Below are positions 10,916 to 22,450 of a DNA stretch of 64,000 nt, piece after piece. The notes beneath the pieces were generated by a model that saw only the letters and a program-made list of their open reading frames with translations, did no database searches and was not told the origin of the DNA. Every line of letters starts with the position of its first letter. Within the stretch, counting starts at the first letter, position 1. Location: assembly GCA_030323885.1 (NCBI GenBank), contig CM059198.1, positions 76,097,045-76,161,044 on the forward strand. Reading direction: 5' to 3'. The position numbers were made by a program, and so were the translations under genes. This DNA comes from Branchipolynoe longqiensis (lineage: Eukaryota; Annelida; Polychaeta; Phyllodocida; Polynoidae).

Positions 10916-11988
10916 CAACTCGGGGAGTGCCTGTTCAACCACATCCACGTTATTCACGTTAGGTGTGTTCAACCACACCCACGGTATTCATGTTTAGTGT
11001 GCACAAGTGCCTGTTCAACCACACCCTCATTATTCACGTTTAGTGTGTACAAGCGCCTGTTCAACCACACCCAAGTTATTCACGTTTAGTGTGGGCAAGC
11101 GCCTGTTCAACCACACCCACGTTATTCACGTTTAGTGTGTACAAGCGCCTGTTCAACCACACCCACGTTATTCACGTTTAGTGTGTACAAGCGCCTGTTC
11201 AACCACACCCACGTTATTCACGTTTAGTGTGTACAAGCGCCTGTTCAACCACACCCTCGTTATTCACGTTTAGTGTGTACAAGTGCCTGTTCAACCACAC
11301 CCTCATTATTCACGTTTAGTGTGTACAAGCGCCTGTTCAACCACACCCACGTTATTCACGTTTAGTGTGTACAAGCGCCTGTTCAACCACACCCACGTTA
11401 TTCATGTTTAGTGTGCGCAAGCGCCTGTTCAACCACACCCATGTTTACTGTGCACAAGCGCTTCTTCAACCACACCCACGTTATTCACGTTTAGTGTGTA
11501 CAAGCGCCTGTTCAACCACACCCACGTTATTCACGTTTAGTGTGTACAAGCGCCTGTTCAACCACACCCACGTTATTCACGTTTAATGTGTACAAGCGCC
11601 TGTTCAACCACACCCTCGTTATTCACGCTTAGTGTGTACAAGTGCATGTTCAACCACACCCTCGTTATTCACGTTTAGTGTGTACAAGCGCCTGTTCAAC
11701 CACACCCACGTTGTTCACGTTTAGTGTGTACAAGCGCCTGTTCAACCACACCCACATTATTCATGTTTAGTGTGTGCAAGCGCCTGTTCAACCACACCCA
11801 TGTTTAGTGTGCACAAGCGCTTCTTCAACCACACCCACGTTATTCACGTTTAGTGTGTACAAGCGCCTGTTCAACCACACCCTCATTATTCACGTTTAGT
11901 GTGTACAAGCGCCTGTTCAACCACACCCACGTTATTCATGTTTAGTGTGTACAAGTGCCTGTTCAACCACACCCTCGTTATTCACTAA
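10916..11988. repeat. 48-bp tandem array, about 22 copies
   Basis: The unit includes GTGTGTACAAGCGCCTGTTC, AACCACACCCACGTTATTCA and CGTTTAGT. Two units near 11440 and 11790 share the same internal deletion (CCCATGTTTA replacing CCCACGTTATTCACGTTTA) followed by CTTCTTCAACC, showing a multi-unit internal duplication about 360 bp apart. Confidence 0.95.
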
Positions 11989-12620
11989 CCACAATTTTAA
12001 TACATTAGGGTCCATCAGCATGTTCGAAATTGGATTTTCTCTGTGCAGCAACGGTTACCAGATGCCTCTCTTGAGAATATCTTGACCATTTGGTATCCAC
12101 ACAAATGTCAATTTACATGCATAAATAGCTTCACGCATTGCTTTGAGTCTGATAGTATATCAAAATGTTTTATTTCATTCATAAATATGCTATTAATATA
12201 TATTGGTAATTTAACAACTAAATTTCAATGCACAAATTTTTAAATACAATCTTCTTTAATTAGGCCCTCTCCAATTTAAAAATAAGTCTTAGGCTTTGAA
12301 AGGCACATATTCGAGTGTGAAACATGATGCCATGCTGGTTTTCGTCAACGTGGTTAAAACGACTTGCAGCTTGTTACACATTCCATAGAAATCCGTAAAT
12401 GGGACATTCCATGTTTAATTTATCGACTCAATGAAGTAACCAAACACTTCGTTAACCATGTCGTTATGCACCGAATGTTGGGGAGTGGATTACAGCTGGG
12501 TGCGGCTGTGTGTGGCAGGTGTCGGGAGTGAACGATGGCAGCAGAGTGAAAGAGGACTTACAACGGGTCTCCACGGATGTCGGGTATCAGCCTGCAAACC
12601 ATAACCCACACGGTGAGCTG
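11989..12620. other. CLK intron, AT-rich unique sequence
   Basis: No exon, ncRNA or known repeat is recognised. Confidence 0.4.
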
Positions 12621-13550
12621 GGCATGACACGCACAGGGGGCATTACAAGTCACACACAGGGGGCTACTACAAGTCACACATACAGGGGACAGCTACAAGT
12701 CACACACACAGGGGGCCACTACAAGTCACACACAGGGGACCGCTACAAGTCACACACACAGGAGACCACTACAAGTCACACACACGGGAACACAAGTCAC
12801 ACACAGGGGACTGCTACAAGTCACACACACATGGGAACACAAGTCACACACAGGGGACTGCTACAAGTCACACACACAGGAGACCACTACAAGTCAGACA
12901 CACGGGAACACAAGTCACACACAGGGGACCGCTACAAGTCACACACACATGGGAACACAAGTCACACACAGGGGACCGCTACAAGTCACACACCAGGACC
13001 AGGGGCCGTTACAAGTCATGCACACAAGGGGCTGCTACAAATAACACAGGGGGGATCGCTACAAGTCACATACACGGGGACCGCTACAAGTCACACACAC
13101 GGGGACCGCTACAAGTCACACACATACAGGTGGCCACTACGAGTCACAAACAGAGGGGGGACCGCTACAAGTCACACACACACAGGGGGCCACTACACGT
13201 CACACAGGGGACTGCTACAAGTCACACACACAGGGGGCCGCTATAAGTCACACACATACTGGGGGCTACTACAAGTCACACACAGGGGACTGCTACAAGT
13301 CACACACATACATGCAGCCACTACGAGTCACACACACAGGGGGGCCGCTACAAGTCACACACACACAGGGGGCCACTACACGTCACACAGGGGACTGCTG
13401 CAAGTCACACACAGGGGGCCGCTATAAGTCACACATAGAGGGGGCCACTACAAGTCACACACAGGGGACCGCTACAAGTCACATGTATACAGGGGTCCGC
13501 TAAAAGTCACACACAGGGGACCGCTACAAGTCACACACTGGCGACCGCTG
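12621..13550. repeat. 24-bp CACACAGGGGACCGCTACAA tandem array
   Basis: About 38 degenerate units of ACAAGTCACACACAGGGGAC plus CGCT, with variants GGGGGCCACT and GGGAACACA. Open frames rich in Ser/His/Thr across it are artefacts. Confidence 0.93.
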
Positions 13551-13861
13551 CAAAGCTGTGCTACAGCGCTGTGGCTGCATGTTCCACGCCATCAGAAACA
13601 CATCTAAACAGTTTTAAGTCACAGGGTCCTGGTAATTGTGAATAAGTCACGTTGTGATGGTTATCTTAATACTGCCCCAGTAAAGACCATCCAACTAATG
13701 GCTATAGAAGTGCTTAATTATGTCTGTCTACAATTAGTCCTATACCAAAATGACTTATTATGGTGAATCGAACATCCAACGTGCCGTATGATACCCTCCC
13801 ACACACACCCATACACACTCCCACACATACATACCCCCACACAGTAAACTGGCAATTCAAG
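13551..13861. other. CLK intron, unique sequence with short CACACACCC run
   Basis: Nothing coding is seen. A short (CACACACCC) tract lies at about 13800-13845. Confidence 0.4.
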
Positions 13862-14166
13862 TAAAAGTAAAGTTTGTTTTATTTAACGACACCTCTAGAG
13901 CACATTTATTTTCATATCATCAGGTATTGGATGTCAAACATATGGTCATTCTGACATATTTCTTTGGAGGAAACCTGATGCCGCCACATAGGCTACTCTT
14001 TCCGATAAGCAGCAAGGGTTCTTTTATATGCACTTTCCCCCAGACAGGACAGCACCTAGCAGAGCCTTTAATGAACCAGTTGTGGACGACTGGTTGGAAC
14101 GCTAAATAGCCCAAACCGCAAATGGGTCAATTGAGTAGGATCGATCGGTTGATCCACACCTTCACA
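13862..14166 (-). mobile_element. SINE family C, near full length
   Basis: In plus orientation it reads GTTTGTTTTATTTAACGACA, CCTCTAGAGCACAT, GCCGCCACATAGGCTACTC, TTTCCGATAAGCAGCAAGG, GACAGGACAGCAC and CCAGTTGTGGACGACTGG. The element is on the minus strand and its 3' end is the conserved CTCTAGAGG.GTCGTTAAA domain seen across mollusc SINEs. The tRNA-like head near 14150 is weak. Confidence 0.88.
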
Positions 14167-14219
14167 GGTGAACACTCTACCTAAACTGGCAATTCGACTA
14201 TTCGATATTGTGCCGCAAG

Positions 14220-14325
14220 ATACCTTCCCACACCTCACATACACCCTCCTCCCACACCCACCCACACACAAACACCCCCGCCACACACTCCTACACCCCC
14301 CACACACCTATACACACAGTAAACA
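14220..14325. repeat. ACACCC-rich simple repeat
   Basis: Imperfect CACACACCC, CCCACACAC units. Confidence 0.75.
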
Positions 14326-14351
14326 GTTAGAGTGCAGCACGCTAGGTGCTC

Positions 14352-14364
14352 ACCAGGGGGCGGC
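14352..14364 (+). promoter_or_regulatory. Candidate CTCF-like site
   Basis: ACCAGGGGGCGGC in the context GCTCACCAGGGGGCGGCAC fits the CTCF core. It was found by motif reading only, in a CLK intron. Confidence 0.3.
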
Positions 14365-14365
14365 A

Positions 14366-14883
14366 CACAGTTGGAACGGGCGGGAGGGGGCACCACTCGG
14401 GGAGGGACACACTGACAGTTATCCAGACGTCAACACGCGCGTCACACCCATGTCGTCACGTGTCCCATTAATAACATGAGGGGTTATTCGGTGTCTTCAG
14501 TCACACTCAGCACAATGTTCAGAAATGAAAAGGTTAACTTGCTATTTTCTGCTAAAAATCAGAAAGGACAAGAAAAAAGAAAATGTTTTAAATAACAAGA
14601 AAAGTGCTTGCGCTGACTGAATATGTAGGGGAAAGAGTATTAATGTACATTCATGTACTTCAAGAGCTCTGTCCGGCGACAAGCCGGGAAATAAGCGAAG
14701 TAATTTCGGTCTCCGGCTGCAAACGGAGAGGTCACATGATGTGAGTGCAAGTAGCCAATGGGATTGCAAGCTTCATTTGGTGTGGGACGCTGGCTCAGTG
14801 TGAACACACTGTGGAGACCAATGGAGGAGAAAAAGCTGTGCGTGGCCCAAAGGCAGCTGTACGAAGGGCAGTCACAGTGAGGA
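14366..14883. other. CLK intron, unique sequence
   Basis: No exon is recognised. The open frame that enters the array to the right has no homology signal. Confidence 0.4.
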
Positions 14884-15440
14884 TGGCAGGGAGGGTCGCC
14901 GGAGGGAGGGTGGCCGGAGGGAGGGTGGCCGGAGGGAGGGAGAGGGTGGCCAGAGGGAAGGTGGTCGGAGGGAGGGCAGCCAGAGGGAGGGTGGCCAGAG
15001 GGAGGGTGGCCAGAGGGAGGGTGGCCAGAGGGAGAGTGGCCAGAGTGAGGGTGGCCAGAGGGAGAGTGGCCAGAGTGAGGGTGGCCGGAGGGAGGATGGA
15101 CAGAGGGAGGCTGGCCAGAGGCAGGCTGGCCAGAGGGAGGGTGGCCAGAGAGAGGGTGGCCAGAGGGGTAGTGGCCAGAGGGAGGGTGGCCAGAGTGAGG
15201 GTGGCCAGAGTGAGGGTGGCCGGAGGCAGGATGGCCAGAGTGAGGGTGGCCAGAGTGAGGGTGGCCAGAGTGAGGGTGGCCAGAGTGAGGGTGGCCGGAG
15301 GGAGGGTGGCCAGAGGGAGGGTGGCCAGAGGGAGGGTGGCCAGAGGGAGAGTGGCCAGAGTGAGGGTGGCCAGAGTGAAGGTGGCCAGAGTGAGGGTGGC
15401 CAGAGGGAGGGCAGCCAGAGGAAGGGTGGCCAGAGGGAGG
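14884..15440. repeat. 15-bp GGCCAGAGGGAGGGT array, about 37 copies
   Basis: Units alternate AGGGAGGGT and AGTGAGGGT. Fifteen bases is five codons, so both strands stay open (Gly-Arg-Val-Ala-Arg on plus, Ser-Gly-His-Pro on minus). These are artefacts. Confidence 0.95.
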
Positions 15441-16083
15441 TTTGCAGCAAAGACCGGGCAAGTACTAGCTCCATCTATGCATCTTTCAAAGATAAACCCA
15501 AATTTGACCTGGCACCTTGCCTATATTTGGCGAGATACCCCAAACTGCCTGTAAAAATGCAACTGTGTAGCTCTTTTTAATAACAGTAGTAATGCGGGAT
15601 TTACACTTTTGTTCCATGTGACCTAATTCAAAGAGTTCCAGAAAATACCAGTGGCTTTGTCGGGTAACAATTAGTGGGTGTGATATGAGTAAGAAAGCCG
15701 CCTCCGTTCGTTATCACCATGTGCCAGATGCAGCAAGTGACACGCAGACTCATATTGAATGCGGTTGCAGTTATACTACAATTGCGGCTACGCATCTTGG
15801 TTAGGATAGACTATGGCATTATTCACTCAGGTTCTACGGGATCACATGGTGTATGTCTTCACACATTCCACTCGAAAGCAATGCAAACTTGTAGCGGGTA
15901 ATCTAAACTCTACTGTAGTGAAGCCGCTTACAAGCGACACTGCGGTTATGGAACATGTATTATAAATGTCGCTGTGCGATCCTATCCAACTTCTGGTAAC
16001 CATCCCCAACACTTTGATACCACAACCAAACAAAAACGCACACAAATAAAGAACAATACAAAGAGAACAGAGTGCTATGGGTA
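15441..16083. other. CLK intron, unique sequence
   Basis: No exon or known repeat is recognised. Confidence 0.4.
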
Positions 16084-16245
16084 CAGCGAAACCTTGGTAT
16101 AATGCGATCGTTGGGCTCCATACAACATAAATCGGGGTTCAGCTTACTGAATTACCTTTCAATTATACAATTCTGGGTCCAATGAATCATCGCATCATAT
16201 CTGAACACGTGTTAAATCAGGGCGCGTTATAATGGGGTTTCACTG
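16084..16245. mobile_element. Short pogo/Tigger-like MITE
   Basis: 162 bp with imperfect terminal inverted repeats CAGCGAAACCTTGGTATAAT and the complement of ATTATAACGCGCCC...CAGTGAAACCCC, flanked by TA on both sides. TA target sites and CAGTRAAACC termini are typical of pogo/Tigger non-autonomous elements. It has no coding capacity. Confidence 0.75.
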
Positions 16246-16434
16246 TATTTATTGTAATGCAATGCTTAGCAATATTGATGAATCAAGTTTGACTTTAAAA
16301 CGGAGACAGACTGAAAGACAGCTTACTTTGCTTGATGTTTTTTGGGGCTGTTTTTTTTGGCGTTAAAAAAAAAAATGTTTTGGTGCGGGGGGGTGTGTCT
16401 TTAGGCATAAAGCTTAAGACACATAAAGACGTAC

Positions 16435-16529
16435 CTTTTTGGGATTATAGATGACCTCAGACTCGGAGCTCACGAAGAGGATGTTCTCTGGCTTCAGGTC
16501 TGTGTGCGTTAGGTTGTTCTCGTGAAGAA
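16435..16529 (-). CDS. CLK: CLK/LAMMER kinase exon: catalytic-loop segment
   Basis: This 95-bp exon encodes [19 protein letters not shown], then [12 protein letters not shown]. The catalytic loop is HTDLKPEN. The Thr in place of the usual HRD Arg is a hallmark of the LAMMER family, and the Asp is the catalytic base. The acceptor is ccctgtgcag. The first two bases (TT) complete a Phe codon begun by the T at the end of the exon at 18757-18832, giving AVK-F-LHEN as in other CLKs. The donor gtacgt follows AAA AAG in phase 0. The upstream intron is 2,227 bp and the downstream intron 6,481 bp. No frameshift or stop is seen. Confidence 0.96.
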
Positions 16530-16724
16530 CTGCACAGGGAATCACCAGGGAGAAGACACAAGGCAGTGAGAAGGAAGCACAAATCAGTGGCAGTCACAGC
16601 TGTCAATTCAAGTATCACCGTGTGTGTTAGCAATAACCCCTGGTATGAATATGGATGAGCATAAATATGGCTGGGTATGAATACAGGCGGGGGTGAATAC
16701 GGCTGGCTATGAATACAAACTAGA

Positions 16725-17745
16725 GCGGAGAACTGGGCCTACAGTTGTTAGCTGGCTTTCAGCTCTGGAGTTTCGCGCTCAGACGTCCTCAAGGAACTAC
16801 AGCAGAGACATAAGCCTACAGTTGTTAGCCGGCTTTCAGCTCTGTAGGTTGGCGCTCAGACATCCTCAAGGAACTACAGCAGAGACATAAGCCTACAGTT
16901 GTTAGCCGGCTTTCAGCTCTGTAGGTTGGCGCTCAGACGTCGTCAAGGAACTACAGCAGAGACATAAGCCTACAGTTGTTAGCCGGCTTTCAGCTCTGTA
17001 GGTTGGCGCTCAGACGTCCTCAAGGAACTACAGCAGAGACATAAGCCTACAGTTGTTAGCCGGCTTTCAGCTCTGTAGGTTGGCGCTCAGACATCCTCAA
17101 GGAACTACAGCAGAGACATAAGCCTACAGTTGTTAGCCGGCTTTCAGCTCTGTAGGTTGGCGCTCAGACGTCGTCAAGGAACTACAGCAGAGACATAAGC
17201 CTACAGTTGTTAGCCGGCTTTCAGCTCTGTAGGTTGGCGCTCAGACGTCCTCAAGGAACCACAGCGGAGGCATAAGCCTACAGTTGTTAGCCGGCTTTCA
17301 GCTCTGGAGTTTCGAGCTCAGACATCCTCAAGGAACCACAGCGGAGACATAAGCCTACCGTTGTTAGCTGGCTTTCAGCTCTGTAGGTTCACGCTCAGAC
17401 GTCCTCAATGAACTATAGCGGAGACATAAGCCTACAGTTGTTAGTTGGCTTTCAACTCTGCAGATTCGTGCTCGGACATAAGCCTACAGTTGTTAGCTGG
17501 CTTTCAGCTCTTGAGGTTCGCGCTCAGACATCATCAATGAACTACAGCGGAGACATAAGCCTACAGTTGTTAGCCGGCTTTCAACTCTGCAGGTTCGCAC
17601 TCGGACAACCTCAATGAACTACAGCAGAGACATATGCCTACAGTTGTTAGCTGGCTTTCAGCTCTGCAGGTTCGCGCTCGGACATCCTCAACGAACTAGA
17701 GCAGACCTAAGCCTACAGTTGTTAGCCGGCTTTCAGCCTAGGATG
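16725..17745. repeat. 77-bp tandem array, about 13 copies, in CLK intron
   Basis: The unit runs AAGCCTACAGTTGTTAGCCG through GCTTTCAGCTCTGTAGG, GCGCTCAGACGTCCTCAAGG and AACTACAGCAGAGACAT. It sits between the exons at 16.4 and 18.8 kb. Copies diverge towards the right end and two are truncated. Confidence 0.95.
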
Positions 17746-18459
17746 TGGAAGCTGGGAAGACACACACCCAGAACGGCTACAAGCCATCTCCGCTCCACAC
17801 CCGATGCCAACCGTTGACGCTGGGTGGCGCCACTAACGCCGATGTTTACCGGCAGGTGACGCCACCATCTCCGTCACCGCTACACGTAATGACGGTCACT
17901 CCACCCCTTCAGGGCCCTGACAAGCTCCAGAACAATGGCCTCCTTTCCCACAGCACATCACATCCAACTGCCGCTCCATGGACGCTCATGAATATTTGGC
18001 TGAGCGTCCAATGGCCTCCAGAACTTCTAAATATTGAACTCGCTAGCTCGCGACCAACACGTCCACACCCTTACACACTAGCCCACAACTTGTCCTCACA
18101 ACTGAATAAAGAATTATACCAATTACTTTGCATTGACTTTGTGTATCATGTGCTTTCAGTATTTATTTTGTGTGAATGCGTGTTAATGCGCATTCACATA
18201 TGAGCGTGAGTCACTAGCAATAATATGATTCACAAGCATGCTTTCGCTACTTGATTACTTGCTCTAGGGTTGGTGGTACTTGCACACTTAAGACTGTGCC
18301 TGGTCGCTAATTGTTTTGCTCGTTCCAATTCCATAAGGACTGATTGCTTGACAGTGATTGTATACAGTGCTGCCAGCTGAGGTCATAATCACAGCAAAAA
18401 GTGAATAGAATTCATTGTCACTGTTTCATTCGAATAATTAACATCTCACAAGACAGCAT
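17746..18459. other. CLK intron, unique sequence
   Basis: About 700 bp with no recognised exon, repeat or RNA gene. Confidence 0.4.
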
Positions 18460-18650
18460 TAATTTGTGCTGCTGGTGGTCTTACACCATATTGGCAGCAA
18501 AGACCATATTCACAATGGTAAAATGAGTCAATTTTATGTCAAAACACGGGTAAAAGCTATGAGGTGTGATAACAGTGTTACAAGAAGTAATAACCGTCAA
18601 GCTGTTCGTCAAGGGATTTGTAAAGCGGTCTCACATGGTATGTACATAAC
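18460..18650. repeat. Dispersed-repeat fragment, possible LINE 3' end
   Basis: ATTGGCAGCAAAGACCATATT and the following ATGAGTCA and GTTACAAGAAGTAA blocks recur at 20700-20840. GCTACAAGAGGTAACAGCCC there resembles the C-terminal end of the LINE at 47.5 kb. Weak evidence. Confidence 0.35.
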
Positions 18651-18756
18651 AAAGGTCACACAACTGACCCAACTAAATGTGTTCGAGTGTTGGTCAGCCT
18701 GACCGCATACATTCGGGAGGTGGCTGCCCCCAGTAAGGCGCGAGTTGACTACTCAC

Positions 18757-18832
18757 ACTTGACGGCCTTCATCATCTGGTAGGCGATGTGGCGAACCTGG
18801 TCCAGGGGGTACGGCTGGTAATTGTTGTCTTT
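18757..18832 (-). CDS. CLK: CLK/LAMMER kinase exon: KDNNYQPYPLDQVRHIAYQM segment
   Basis: This 76-bp exon encodes KDNNYQPYPL, DQVRHIAYQM and MKAVK, which is the alpha-D/alpha-E region of the kinase C-lobe and very like metazoan CLK2. The acceptor is gtttgcag in phase 0. The donor gtgagt follows one extra T in phase 1, and that T is completed to a Phe codon by the next exon (16435-16529). The upstream intron of 4,708 bp holds two SINEs, a 592-bp MITE, GT-rich repeats and a 43-bp minisatellite. The frame is intact. Confidence 0.95.
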
Positions 18833-19015
18833 CTGCAAACAGACAACAGGGGACGCATGAGTAGCTTGTCAGACCCTCAGCACAGTACAAAGCGAAAACT
18901 AACACAGCACAGCTAGAGCGGCCACATAGGGACGACACTGCACAACTCACAGACCCACAGCAACAGCCGCAGTTTGGCAGTCCTTGTCTATACAGTTGCC
19001 ATGACAACATTTCAT

Positions 19016-19250
19016 TATAATGATTGCATAATCCGATGGTTTTGAGCTTTTTCCATATTTGAAATTATATTAGGTTGAACATCAAAATTTATTTTACCTT
19101 AGTTTGATGTAACTTTATATTTTAAAGGGTTTTGATTAGTGGTTGTTTTACGTTCATATTGTCAACACAGGCCATATTCAGGGTGATATTTTAAACGGTT
19201 AACTAGGGATATTTGAAGTGAAAACATCCAATATTAAATGTTGGTAACAA
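19016..19250 (+). mobile_element. Fragment of TTAA-type MITE family
   Basis: It starts TTGCATAATCCGATGGTTTT and includes TTTAAACGGTTAACTAGGGA, TATTTGAAGTGAAAACAT. Related to 23835-24090, 25653-25720, 54056-54410, 54800-55095 and 58002-58030. Confidence 0.6.
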
Positions 19251-19553
19251 ACTTTGTTTTATTTCACGACGCCTCTAGAGCACATTGATTTTTATCATCA
19301 GCTATTGGACGTCAAACATGGTCATTCTGACATATTTCTTTGGTGGAAACACTGCCGCCACATAGGCTACTCTTTCCGATAAGCAGCAAGCGGTTTTTGA
19401 TATGCAGTTTCCCACAGACAGGACAGCACATACCACAGCCTTTGATAAACCAGTTGTGGACCACTGGTTGGAACGGAAAATAGCTCAAACTGCAAATGGG
19501 TCCACTGAGCCATATCGATCGCATGATCCACACTCTACTGCCTGAGCAGCTCT
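19251..19553 (-). mobile_element. SINE family C, near full length
   Basis: Same domains as the copy at 13.9 kb: TTTATTTCACGACGCCTCTAG, GCCGCCACATAGGCTACTC, GGACAGCACATACCACAGCC and CCAGTTGTGGACCACTGG. It lies in the CLK intron. Confidence 0.88.
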
Positions 19554-19569
19554 GAAAAATTTGAACAAT

Positions 19570-19860
19570 CAGACGGGATGGCTGAATGAGTTAGAGCGTC
19601 CGTCTCCCATGTTGGTAGATCGTAGGTTTAAACCCTGGTCGAGTCAAACCAATGCCGTAAAAATTGATACTTGTCGCTTCCTAGCCTGGCGCTTGGCATT
19701 ATTAGGATAGGGCAAGGACTGGTTGGCTCAGTGTCAGAATAATGTCAATAAGTGGGATATCAGGTTATGGTGTTGGCGACCTGGTTTCCTAGTGGGACAG
19801 CACTATAAAGTCGCCATGAATGTGCACTGTCACAAGTCGGTAAAACAACAACAAACAAAC
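19570..19860 (+). mobile_element. SINE family A, 3' end slightly deleted
   Basis: Head GGGATGGCTGAATGAGTTAG, B box degenerated to AGGTTTAAACCC, body CTTCCTAGCCTGGCGC and CACTATAAAGTCGCCATGAA. The usual GATATGACCTTAGATGTTGC part of the tail is missing and GTCGGTAAAACAACAACAAA follows directly. It sits only 16 bp after a family C SINE. Confidence 0.88.
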
Positions 19861-20093
19861 CGAATTTGAACAAATAAGTAACTTCCTTTTTCATTAAAAA
19901 TCATGTGAAAACAACAGTGAGTTGTATTTAGAATATTTGGACAATGAAACACAGCGAGCTCTGTCGACATGGTGGTCAGCATGGTGAGTCAAGTCGACAC
20001 AGCGCTGGTCGCCACGCGGGCGGCTCACGTCTGTCAGTGCCTCAAACAGTACAACTGCACCGCCATCTGTCGTCATGTGACTAATAGAGCCAT

Positions 20094-20687
20094 ATAGACT
20101 ACATCACGGTTCCAGCGGCGCGATGCATTGTGGGATGTGTCAGAGCAAAACAACCCCCTCCAAAAGCACATGGCATATGCTAATACACTGGGTGCAGCTA
20201 TGAAATGTGCTAGTTTCAGATCATCTCAGCTCTTCTTTGAAACATAGAATACTAACTAAAAAAATATATATAATAAATTAAGATATTAATCTTTTATCCA
20301 GCATTGCATTTACATCAATATAATCAGCACATCTTATGCCATGTGCATTTAGATTTAGAAAGATCTAGGCACTCAGACTAGTGTTAGAGCCACAGCCAGA
20401 GTACTCAATGCATTGTCAATGGCAGTGAGCAATCTCCATACAGAAAAAGTAAAATATTGCTAAAACCACACGACCTAGACACAAACCGCTTGGAACAAAA
20501 ATAAGAAAAAGGTTTAACAAAAAGATTATATTAAATTGATACGGTTAGGGTATGGGATTTCTATTAATTTTGAATAAAACTGACGTTTTTCAATGCGCGT
20601 ATAGGCAAACTCAATGGCCGTATGCCTTTGCTTTGCTCCCAAGGCCGTTTTCGGCGCATGCGCAGTCGGAACCGTGATGTAGTCTAT
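20094..20687. mobile_element. 594-bp MITE with perfect 20-bp terminal inverted repeats
   Basis: ATAGACTACATCACGGTTCC at 20094-20113 is the exact reverse complement of 20668-20687. There is no transposase. The interior shares TTATATTAAATTGATACGG, TAATTTTGAATAAAACTGAC and CAAACTCAATGGC blocks with 35270-35690 and 49486-49790. The terminal repeats are not preserved in those copies. Confidence 0.8.
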
Positions 20688-20699
20688 TAAGACTGATGG

Positions 20700-20840
20700 C
20701 CACTTTACGCCATGTCCGCAGCGAAGACCATATTGACAGTGAAAGGTGAGTGAAACTTTGATAAAACCATGTAAATAACAACAATTGCTACAAGAGGTAA
20801 CAGCCCAGCTGCCATCAGAGAGGCGGCCGGCGACCTGCTC
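20700..20840. repeat. Dispersed-repeat fragment related to 18460-18650
   Basis: GCAGCGAAGACCATATTGAC and GCTACAAGAGGTAACAGCCC. Read on the minus strand the latter resembles the end of a LINE coding region. Weak. Confidence 0.35.
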
Positions 20841-20944
20841 CCAGCTGCTCAGAGCTGCTCATCAACAGCCGCTATTTTGAGCACACACTGTATCTATTTC
20901 TAGAGGCGGGTAGGGCGCACTGTTAGAACCGGAGGCGCAGGGCG

Positions 20945-21480
20945 GGGGGTGGTGGTGGTGTACTACTCGGGTAATATGCTACTGTGCTAGTGTAATGCGG
21001 GTGTGGTGGTGTGGTACTAGGGTAGTGTGGTACTGTGCTAGTGTAGTGCAGTGTGGTGGTGTGGCGGTGCTGGTCTGATACTTTGCTAGTGTAGTGTGGC
21101 GTGGTGGTGTAGTACTGGGGTGTTACTAGGCTATCTGGTACTGTGCTGGTGTGGTACTGTGCTAGTGTAGTGCGGTGTGGTGGTGTGGTACTTGTGTGGT
21201 ACTAGGGTAGTGTGGTACTGTGCTGGTGCTGGTGTGGTACTAGGGTAGTGTGGTACTGTGGTGGTGTGGTGGTGCTGGTGTGGTACTGTGCTAGTGGAGT
21301 GCGGTGTGGTATTGCTGGTGCTGGTGTGGTACTAGGGTAGTGTGGTACTGTGCTAGTGTAGTGCGGTGTGGTGATGTGGCAGTGGTGGTGTGGTACTGTG
21401 CTAGTGTAGTGCGGTGTGGTGGTGTGGTACTGGGGTAGTGCAGTGTGGTGTTATGGCGGTGGTGCTGGTGTGGTACTATA
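20945..21480. repeat. Irregular GTGGTACT / GTGCTAGTGTAGTGCGGT repeat
   Basis: About 530 bp of shuffled short blocks (GTGTGGTACTAGGGTAGT, GTGGTACTGTGCTAGTGTAG). A further piece lies at about 21855-21895, so a SINE fragment and unique DNA separate two parts of it. Confidence 0.85.
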
Positions 21481-21798
21481 CTACAGGGATGAAAGTAATC
21501 TCCGGGAAAAAAAGCGGAAATGCTGATATCCTCCCATAGCTTTAACATTGTCAGGGAATCAGGGACAATTCCTGGAAGTCAGGTTTCACATATATGGGTA
21601 TACGCTGATAGTGCTGCGCCGTTTGAAGCACGTATTAGTTAGTATACACTGATGGTGCTGCAGCGCAAAACAATGTATTAGTAGTGCCAATAAGGTTGAT
21701 CGTCCTGCAGGATTGCAGTAGGTACAGACAAAATCCCGGAAATCCGCGAAATCGCGGAGATCTTTCATCCCTGATACTAGTGTAGTGTGGTGTGGTTT
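21481..21798. other. CLK intron, mostly unique with a short internal duplication
   Basis: GTATACGCTGATAGTGCTGC and TATACACTGATGGTGCTGC repeat about 55 bp apart. No exon is recognised. Confidence 0.4.
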
Positions 21799-21855
21799 GT
21801 TTTGTTTGTTGTTGTTTTACATCCTAGCAACATCTAAGGTCATATCAGGATGGGA
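21799..21855 (-). mobile_element. SINE family A, 3' tail only
   Basis: GTTTTACATCCTAGCAACATC, TAAGGTCATATCAGGATGGG. Strongly 5' truncated and inserted in the GTGGTACT repeat. Confidence 0.8.
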
Positions 21856-22052
21856 GTGTGGTGTGGTGATGGTGTGGTACTAGGGTAGCATGGTGACTAG
21901 GCTCATTCACTTAATGTCATGTCCGCCTCTAAACACCCTTGCTCTCCTGCTGCAGACAGCTCGAGTAGTTCCAGACAACTCTGAATGACCTCTTTATTAC
22001 TACTATATGGCAGCAGTTGCGAGTGCTTCTGAAGTCAATAATATAATGTATA

Positions 22053-22082
22053 ACAATAATAATAATAATAATAATAATAATG
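22053..22082. repeat. (AAT)n microsatellite
   Basis: About nine AAT units. Confidence 0.95.
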
Positions 22083-22102
22083 TAAATCAAAAGGAACCGG
22101 AC

Positions 22103-22292
22103 GCTACCTAGCCTGGCGATCGGCTTTACTAGAATAGGGCAACGAGTGTGACAGTGGGTTATCGGCTCATGGTGCTGGCAGCCTGATCTCCCAGTGAGGC
22201 AGCACTATAAAGTGGTCATGAGTGCACTGTCAGAAGTCGGTACCCGTCCTGATATGACCGTAGGCCTATAATGTAAACCCCAAACAAACATC
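22103..22292 (+). mobile_element. SINE family A, 5' truncated
   Basis: Starts CTACCTAGCCTGGCGATC, includes CACTATAAAGTGGTCATGAG and GTACCCGTCCTGATATGACC, and ends AAACCCCAAACAAACA. The tRNA-like head is absent. Confidence 0.85.
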
Positions 22293-22354
22293 AAATAGGA
22301 TCCTATGTGATCTAAACAGTTCCTAGTAGTTCCGAGCAGCTGCGTCTAGCCCTG

Positions 22355-22450
22355 AGCAGCTGTATGAGCAGATGTGTGAGCAGCTGTATGAGCAGATGTG
22401 TGAGCAGCTGTAGGAGCAGATGTGTGAGCAGCTGTATGAGCAGCTGTGTT
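22355..22450. repeat. 24-bp GAGCAGCTGTATGAGCAGAT tandem repeat
   Basis: About four units with a TGTG end. Confidence 0.85.

Noticed and set aside
14745..15554. Open frames on both strands over the 15-bp array (Gly-Arg-Val-Ala-Arg; Ser-Gly-His-Pro)
   Set aside because: Five-codon period, both strands open, in a CLK intron, no homology.
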